DNA of 11,293 nt, from positions 1 to 11,293 of the forward strand of contig JALRFC010000031.1 in assembly GCA_023253875.1 (NCBI GenBank), written 5' to 3'. Origin of the DNA: Candidatus Kapaibacterium sp. Its GTDB lineage: Bacteria > Bacteroidota > Ignavibacteria > Kapaibacteriales > UBA961. The notes under the pieces were generated by a model. The model ran no database searches, had not been told where the DNA came from, and saw only the letters and a list, made by a program, of their open reading frames with translations. Position 1 is the first letter of the stretch. The number at the start of each line of letters is the position of its first letter. The position numbers were made by a program, and so were the translations under genes. Below, one piece after another: positions 7,828 to 11,293 of the stretch.

Positions 7828-8417
7828 TTTGACTCTCCAAGTAAGAGCGATTCGCATTCGGAAATTACGGAATCTATATAATCTTTTTCAGTGTGATCTT
7901 GGGATATCATGATGGAACAATAGTTAATATGAATCTTTGCAAATGGGAGTGGAACTCTGAATTTATCCCAACTTTTGTGAAATATAAAAGTAGAAGATTC
8001 TGAAATGCGGGCAAGATATAATGGTACTCCGGCTCTTTGCGCGGCAATGACTGCACCGGCTTTCATACTTCTTCGAGGACCACGTGGTCCATCAGGTGTG
8101 AGTAAGAGAGTGGATCCATTCTTCACTTCTTCAATTGCTTCGGCCAAAGCTTGCTTACCGGATGAGGAGCTACTCCCGCGAACCGTTGTGATTCCCCATT
8201 GTTCAAGTAATGTTGTTAATATGCTTCCATCCTTACTTTGGGATACCAATGCAATACTCTTCTTATCAGCATGATGATGCCAACCAGGTAGCATGGATTC
8301 ATGCCAAAAAGCTATGATTGAGGGCATATCTTGTGGAATGGAACCGCTTGTTGAATATCTCCATGTGCTTGCAATCATGCGAATGAGGAAGATGCCAAAT
8401 GGAATAAATAGTTTCAC
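7812..8417 (-). CDS. DUF374-family (LPLAT) acyltransferase, probable LpxJ-like lipid A secondary acyltransferase
   Basis: Predicted membrane-associated acyltransferase of 201 residues. Motifs seen are FWHESMLPGW (37-46), ALVSQSKDGSIL (56-67), VRGSSSSSGKQAL (79-91), LLLTPDGPRGPRRSMKAG (104-121) and SWDKFRVPLPF (149-159). These define the DUF374 branch of the lysophospholipid acyltransferase superfamily. The characterised member LpxJ of Helicobacter/Campylobacter adds secondary acyl chains to lipid A without needing Kdo. Its place between lpxB and lpxK supports the same pathway here, but donor chain and acceptor position cannot be read from sequence. The start codon is GTG (8417-8415), overlapping the lpxB TAG by one base, with GGAAGG 6 nt upstream. 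The 3' end overlaps lpxK by 16 nt. A hydrophobic N-terminus (about 3-18) may anchor it to the inner membrane. Confidence 0.86.
   Translation of the reverse strand: MKLFIPFGIFLIRMIASTWRYSTSGSIPQDMPSIIAFWHESMLPGWHHHADKKSIALVSQSKDGSILTTLLEQWGITTVRGSSSSSGKQALAEAIEEVKNGSTLLLTPDGPRGPRRSMKAGAVIAAQRAGVPLYLARISESSTFIFHKSWDKFRVPLPFAKIHINYCSIMISQDHTEKDYIDSVISECESLLLGESKCMDQ
7833..7838 (-). promoter_or_regulatory. Shine-Dalgarno for lpxK
   Basis: GGAGAG on the minus strand, 5 nt before the ATG at 7827. It is one of the best ribosome-binding sites in the window and decides the lpxK start in favour of 7827 over 7857. Confidence 0.6.
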
Positions 8418-9508
8418 TACCTACCTTCCATTGTATTGAGAATCATCATTGCTGCTCTTCGGGAAGCGCCTGGTCCACCAAGGAGTTGTCGGATTTCATC
8501 AAAACCATTTAATTGTTGAGAAATTGCAGGTCCTGAAAGAAGTTCTTTCATTCCTTCCATCAATGCTGTTGGATTCGCATTTTGTTGAATGAATTCTGGA
8601 ATGAGATTCCGTTCAAGGAGGATATTTGGAAGTGAAATCCAAGGTAATGTGATTTTAGATCGAGAGATCTGATAGGATATCCATGAAGTGGAATAATATC
8701 CAATGAATGGCATTTGCAATAATGCGGCTTCCAATGTGCTTGTACCCATCTTGACAATACCTGCTTTGGCGATGTTCATGATATGAGGCGTTTCATGAGA
8801 TATACGACTATTTGATTGAAGAACACTTTGTACTTTATGGTGTAAATGTTTGGGGATACAATACACAGGTTCATAGGATATGTTCTGTAATTCCTTAGCC
8901 AATGGTTCCAAAATGGGAAGATGATGCTTTATTTCTTGCATGCGCGATCCAGGCATGAGGCAAATGATATTGGAATCTCTTTGAGTGGATACTTCTTTCA
9001 TGTATGATCTATCAAGCAGAGGATGACCAATGAAGGGAGCATGAATTCCATGCTTTGCAAAAAAAGCTTGTTCAAATGGCAGTACAGTTAATATGGTATC
9101 ATAGGATTCAATGACTTGTTGTATGCGTGATTCACCCCATGCCCATAATTGCGGAGCGATATAACACATTGACAATATGCCAAGTGATCGAGCATATGTA
9201 CCTAGTCTCATATTGAAACCAGGATAATCCACAGCAATGAAGACATCATACTTCCCTTCTTTCAAAGTCTTCTTTGCATACCGTAAAACAGAGGAAAGTG
9301 TTGGATAGGATTTAATCACTTCGAGAAAACCCGAAACATTCATTTGGGAAAATTCAACGATTGATCGCAGTCCTTGTGCTTCCATTGCAGGACCACCTAT
9401 CCCATCAATAATACAATCGGGCATGAGCATTCGCAATTGCTCAATAAGCAGTGCACCATGTGTATCTCCCGACATTTCGCCGGCAACTATGAATATTCGT
9501 TTAGACAT
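8417..9508 (-). CDS. lpxB: Lipid-A-disaccharide synthase LpxB
   Basis: Family GT19 glycosyltransferase that joins UDP-2,3-diacylglucosamine and lipid X into the lipid A disaccharide at the inner membrane. The 363-residue form opens with MSKRIFIVAGEMSGDTHG. It shows VDYPGFNMRL (93-102), IAPQLWAWGESR (117-128), FIGHPLLD (159-166), LMPGSRMQEI (184-193), KMGTSTLEAAL (253-263) and a C-terminal LLGGPGASRRAA, all in the family order. ATG 9508 was chosen because it places the GEMSGD motif at the usual distance from the N-terminus. The frame stays open to a TTG at 9592, but those extra 28 residues are unlike LpxB and would run through the promoter-like box. First gene of the presumed operon running to 3129; its TAG stop overlaps the next start. 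Confidence 0.95.
   Translation of the reverse strand: MSKRIFIVAGEMSGDTHGALLIEQLRMLMPDCIIDGIGGPAMEAQGLRSIVEFSQMNVSGFLEVIKSYPTLSSVLRYAKKTLKEGKYDVFIAVDYPGFNMRLGTYARSLGILSMCYIAPQLWAWGESRIQQVIESYDTILTVLPFEQAFFAKHGIHAPFIGHPLLDRSYMKEVSTQRDSNIICLMPGSRMQEIKHHLPILEPLAKELQNISYEPVYCIPKHLHHKVQSVLQSNSRISHETPHIMNIAKAGIVKMGTSTLEAALLQMPFIGYYSTSWISYQISRSKITLPWISLPNILLERNLIPEFIQQNANPTALMEGMKELLSGPAISQQLNGFDEIRQLLGGPGASRRAAMMILNTMEGR
8424..8429 (-). promoter_or_regulatory. Shine-Dalgarno supporting a GTG start for the acyltransferase
   Basis: GGAAGG near the 3' end of lpxB (minus strand) lies 6 nt before the GTG at 8417. It supports the non-ATG start and reinitiation directly at the lpxB TAG stop. Confidence 0.5.
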
Positions 9509-9512
9509 AGTG

Positions 9513-9520
9513 CAAAAATA
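9513..9520 (-). promoter_or_regulatory. Putative lpxB promoter -7 box, very close to the start codon
   Basis: Minus-strand TATTTTTG matches TAnnTTTG. It ends only 4 nt before the lpxB ATG at 9508, so a transcript started from it would be leaderless or nearly so. This agrees with the lack of a Shine-Dalgarno there. No good -33 element is seen, so confidence is limited. Confidence 0.4.
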
Positions 9521-9563
9521 CATCCTCAATACATACATAATGGCTTGATAGATAGGAAACTCG

Positions 9564-9571
9564 TATTTTTG
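9564..9571 (+). promoter_or_regulatory. Putative promoter -7 box of the TPR lipoprotein gene
   Basis: TATTTTTG matches TAnnTTTG, with a TTG 16 bp upstream (9545-9547) as a possible, slightly close -33 element. Transcription would begin near 9577, leaving a leader of about 40 nt before the ATG at 9620. Confidence 0.45.
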
Positions 9572-9619
9572 CCATGCGATTTCAAAGTACAATTTTCATC
9601 ATAGTTCAGGTATATATAC

Positions 9620-10498
9620 ATGAAGTCCTTTCTTATTCTCTGTTTTAGCTTTGGAATAATCATGTTTTCGGGTTGTACAAAACATCCGGATATGTCTGAA
9701 TTTCATACTCTAAAAGCAGAAATGTACATGCGAGCCGGTGAAATGGACAATGCACAAAAGTCGATCGGGGAAGCACTTATTGAGAATGCTTCCAATATCG
9801 AAGCACATGTTTTGCAAAGCAAGTTGTATCTGCTTGAAAATAAACAGGATAAAGCTGTTGAGCAATTGGAGAAGGCAAGATCCATAGATGCTAATAATCT
9901 GGATGTATTGTATTCTTTGGGATATGTGTTGACTAGGAAGGGTGAATATGACAAAGCGATTGACGTATATAATGCTGCTATTGCAATCAAACCGGATTCA
10001 GCGCTTGGATATAATAATCTCGCAGTGACCTATCATACCAAGAAAGAATATAAGAAGTCCATTGAGCAATTAAAGAAAGCATTGAATGTGAATCCACAAT
10101 TTGTGGAAGCATATTTCAATAAGGGTAATAGTCATGCTATGCTTGAAGAATTACAGGATGCATTGGCCGCATATAACAAAGCAGTGGAATTAAATCCGAA
10201 GTATACAGATGCATATGTTGAATTGTCTGCCATCCAAAGCAAATTAGGTAATCCTGCAGAAGCCGGAAATAATGTTGGATTGTATTATTTCTGGAGAAAT
10301 GAATTTCCGCAGGCCGTGAAAGCATTTTCAGAAGTGGTTACAGCGCATCCTAATCATGCAATTGCACATAATAATCTGGCTGTGACCTATGACAAGATGG
10401 GTAATCAAGAGATGTCTTTGCAACATTTGAAGCAGTCTGCTTCACTAGGATATGCTCCGGCGATTGAGATTTGCAGAAAAAATAATATCGCCTATTAA
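9620..10498 (+). CDS. TPR-repeat lipoprotein
   Basis: A 292-residue exported lipoprotein. MKSFLILCFSFGIIMFSGC is a lipoprotein signal ending in the lipobox FSGC, with Cys19 the predicted lipidated residue. Nearly all of the rest is TPR units of 34 residues: about 27-60, 61-94, 95-128, 129-162, 163-196, a degenerate stretch then 215-247, and 248-281. Canonical positions are visible, for example YNNLAVTYHTKKEYKKSIEQ and AYFNKGNSHAMLEELQDALA. Such proteins usually act as binding scaffolds at the membrane; no partner is indicated. A weak CAGG (9607-9610) precedes the ATG, and the gene has its own promoter-like box. Its TAA shares the TTAA at 10495-10498 with the convergent gene's stop. It lies opposite the lpx operon and need not share its function. 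Confidence 0.88.
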   Translation: MKSFLILCFSFGIIMFSGCTKHPDMSEFHTLKAEMYMRAGEMDNAQKSIGEALIENASNIEAHVLQSKLYLLENKQDKAVEQLEKARSIDANNLDVLYSLGYVLTRKGEYDKAIDVYNAAIAIKPDSALGYNNLAVTYHTKKEYKKSIEQLKKALNVNPQFVEAYFNKGNSHAMLEELQDALAAYNKAVELNPKYTDAYVELSAIQSKLGNPAEAGNNVGLYYFWRNEFPQAVKAFSEVVTAHPNHAIAHNNLAVTYDKMGNQEMSLQHLKQSASLGYAPAIEICRKNNIAY

Positions 10499-11097
10499 AA
10501 TGTGATATTGAGTCCAATTCCTTGTGTAGAAATATACATGGATTGTATGATGGTAGGTAATGAACTTCCATGATGAGCATGGACTCCATAGAGAATGGCA
10601 TCGAATATGAAGAGAAATGCACCTTGCAGCATGATAGCATTGCCGAATCCACGTAATCTCTCCGGAGTATCTGATGTATTGGCTTTTTCTTTCATATAGA
10701 GTCCACCGATGATATAAGCAATATCAAGTCCTGCATTGAATGCAAGTAATGTTTCGATGGAAGATTGTTCATGAATGGTTGCTGATAATGTTGTAGGTAT
10801 TGATTGGGAGAAATATCCCATTCCGGCAATTCCTGCATTGACAATATTCCAACCGGCATTCATTTGCCAAAACGATTGTCGTTCGCCTGAAGTTGTCATA
10901 GAAGCATATGTTCCGATTGCGATATTGGTCAATGCCCATATGCCAAGTGTCTGCATCCCGGTTTGTTGTATTGACATTCTCTCTAGATTAAAAGAGTGAA
11001 GAAGAGAATCAGATTGCTCGGCAAGAGCTTGAATACCCATAAAGAAAATGATGAAACTACTCACGAAGGTGAATCGTATGAAATGTGTGTTTTCCAT
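10495..11097 (-). CDS. Small multi-pass membrane protein of unknown function (possibly DUF6992-like)
   Basis: A 200-residue protein starting at the ATG 11097. Residues 1-26 look like a signal peptide with ALA before the likely cleavage site. Four further hydrophobic stretches follow at about 48-66, 83-98, 117-134 and 154-173. Conserved-looking segments are FWQMNAGWNIVNAGIAGMGY (76-95), LLAFNAGLDIAYIIGGLYM (117-135) and RLRGFGNAIMLQGAFLFIFD (147-166). From memory they resemble an uncharacterised Bacteroidota family (DUF6992), an assignment I could not verify. An in-frame ATG at 11130 would add 11 polar residues before the signal peptide and is less likely. No Shine-Dalgarno is seen. The stop codon overlaps that of the convergent TPR gene, and the 5' end overlaps the start of the next plus-strand gene. 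Confidence 0.7.
   Translation of the reverse strand: MENTHFIRFTFVSSFIIFFMGIQALAEQSDSLLHSFNLERMSIQQTGMQTLGIWALTNIAIGTYASMTTSGERQSFWQMNAGWNIVNAGIAGMGYFSQSIPTTLSATIHEQSSIETLLAFNAGLDIAYIIGGLYMKEKANTSDTPERLRGFGNAIMLQGAFLFIFDAILYGVHAHHGSSLPTIIQSMYISTQGIGLNITF
11066..11069 (+). promoter_or_regulatory. Shine-Dalgarno for the last plus-strand gene
   Basis: AAGG, 8 nt before the ATG at 11078. It supports that start over the in-frame ATG at 11129, which has no ribosome-binding site. Confidence 0.4.
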
Positions 11098-11293
11098 ATT
11101 GTGTACTGTGATATTGTGCACTTCCAACATGACATTGATGTCGGAAATTCCGAATAATGAAAAGGCATTGAAATCAACTGCGGATTCATTGAAATCAATC
11201 AGATTGTATAAGGAAGCTCTTCCCTTTTATGATTCTCTCTTGAGCAATAGTGCACTTCAATTTGACATTCTCACCGCAAAAGGAGAATGTTTG
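11078..11293 (+). CDS. Exported TPR-like protein (5' part only)
   Basis: An open frame of 72 codons runs off the window end. It begins MKCVFSILCTVILCTSNMTL, a short basic start followed by a hydrophobic run typical of a Sec signal peptide. Next comes a polar region, then RLYKEALPFYDSLL and ILTAKGECL, which have the spacing and small/aromatic residues of a TPR unit. It may resemble the TPR lipoprotein at 9620, but no proper lipobox is seen. An alternative start at 11129 would remove most of the hydrophobic signal. With the 11078 start the gene overlaps the 5' end of the minus-strand gene by 20 nt, which is unusual; one of the two starts may be wrong. The function is unknown. Confidence 0.6.
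   Translation, partial: MKCVFSILCTVILCTSNMTLMSEIPNNEKALKSTADSLKSIRLYKEALPFYDSLLSNSALQFDILTAKGECL

Larger units (their letters stand above)
9512..9572. repeat. Inverted decamer pair in the lpxB/TPR divergent intergenic region
   Basis: GCAAAAATAC (9512-9521) and its exact reverse complement GTATTTTTGC (9563-9572) face outward toward lpxB and the TPR lipoprotein gene. Both contain the TAnnTTTG promoter consensus, with 41 bp between them. The geometry supports a pair of divergent promoters, possibly sharing one regulatory region. Confidence 0.5.

Noticed and set aside
9509..9592. Upstream extension of lpxB to a TTG start at 9592
   Set aside because: The extra 28 residues do not resemble LpxB, the start would be a TTG, and the stretch covers the promoter-like box; the family N-terminus fits ATG 9508.
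9374..9604. Plus-strand open frame overlapping the lpxB 5' end
   Set aside because: Antisense to the LpxB GEMSGD region, with no signal or domain pattern, and it would run through both putative promoters.
9995..10400. Similar DNA around 10005-10040 and 10362-10395 as a mobile or recombinational repeat
   Set aside because: The likeness follows from two related TPR units (NNLAVTY in both) within one gene, as expected for repeat proteins.

Overview
The window looks like an AT-rich (roughly 40% GC by eye) chromosomal segment of a Gram-negative, lipid A-making member of the Bacteroidota/Chlorobi side of the tree. Three things suggest this: a large secreted protein ends in a type IX secretion (T9SS) type A C-terminal sorting domain; lpxB and lpxK are present; and putative promoters match the Bacteroidota -7 consensus TAnnTTTG. 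Ignavibacteria or Kapabacteria-like lineages, which carry many BNR/sortilin-propeller T9SS proteins, are a reasonable guess, but no rRNA is present to settle it.

Layout. (1) Positions 1-3036, minus strand: the high-affinity phosphate ABC importer in the order pstS-pstC-pstA-pstB, with pstB cut by the window edge. (2) 3037-3128: a short regulatory spacer with a perfect 24-bp palindrome and a TAnnTTTG box, the probable pstS promoter/operator. (3) 3129-9508, minus strand: a tightly packed run lpxB, DUF374 (LpxJ-like) acyltransferase, lpxK, a class I glutamine amidotransferase-like hydrolase, and a 995-residue T9SS-secreted BNR propeller. The four junctions overlap by 1, 16, 4 and 4 nt, so this is almost certainly one operon. 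(4) 9509-9619: a divergent intergenic region with two outward-facing copies of the same promoter-like decamer. (5) 9620-10498, plus strand: a TPR lipoprotein, meeting tail-to-tail at a shared TTAA a minus-strand gene for a small membrane protein of unknown function (10495-11097). (6) 11078-11293, plus strand: the 5' end of another exported, TPR-like protein, whose start overlaps the start of the gene on the other strand.

How the genes work together. PstS captures phosphate in the periplasm and PstC/PstA/PstB import it with ATP. LpxB makes the lipid A disaccharide and LpxK phosphorylates it at the 4' position; the DUF374 protein between them probably adds a secondary acyl chain. In bacteria with T9SS, cargo carrying this type of C-terminal domain is moved across the outer membrane and often attached to LPS. 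An operon joining lipid A synthesis to a T9SS cargo protein is therefore the most thought-provoking arrangement here, although the functional link is inference.

I found no tRNA, rRNA, CRISPR array, insertion sequence or prophage gene. No undescribed multi-gene system is clearly demonstrated. The best candidates for follow-up are the 24-bp palindrome, the lipid A/amidotransferase/T9SS operon, the head-to-head overlapping starts near 11.08 kb, and the charged insert in PstC.
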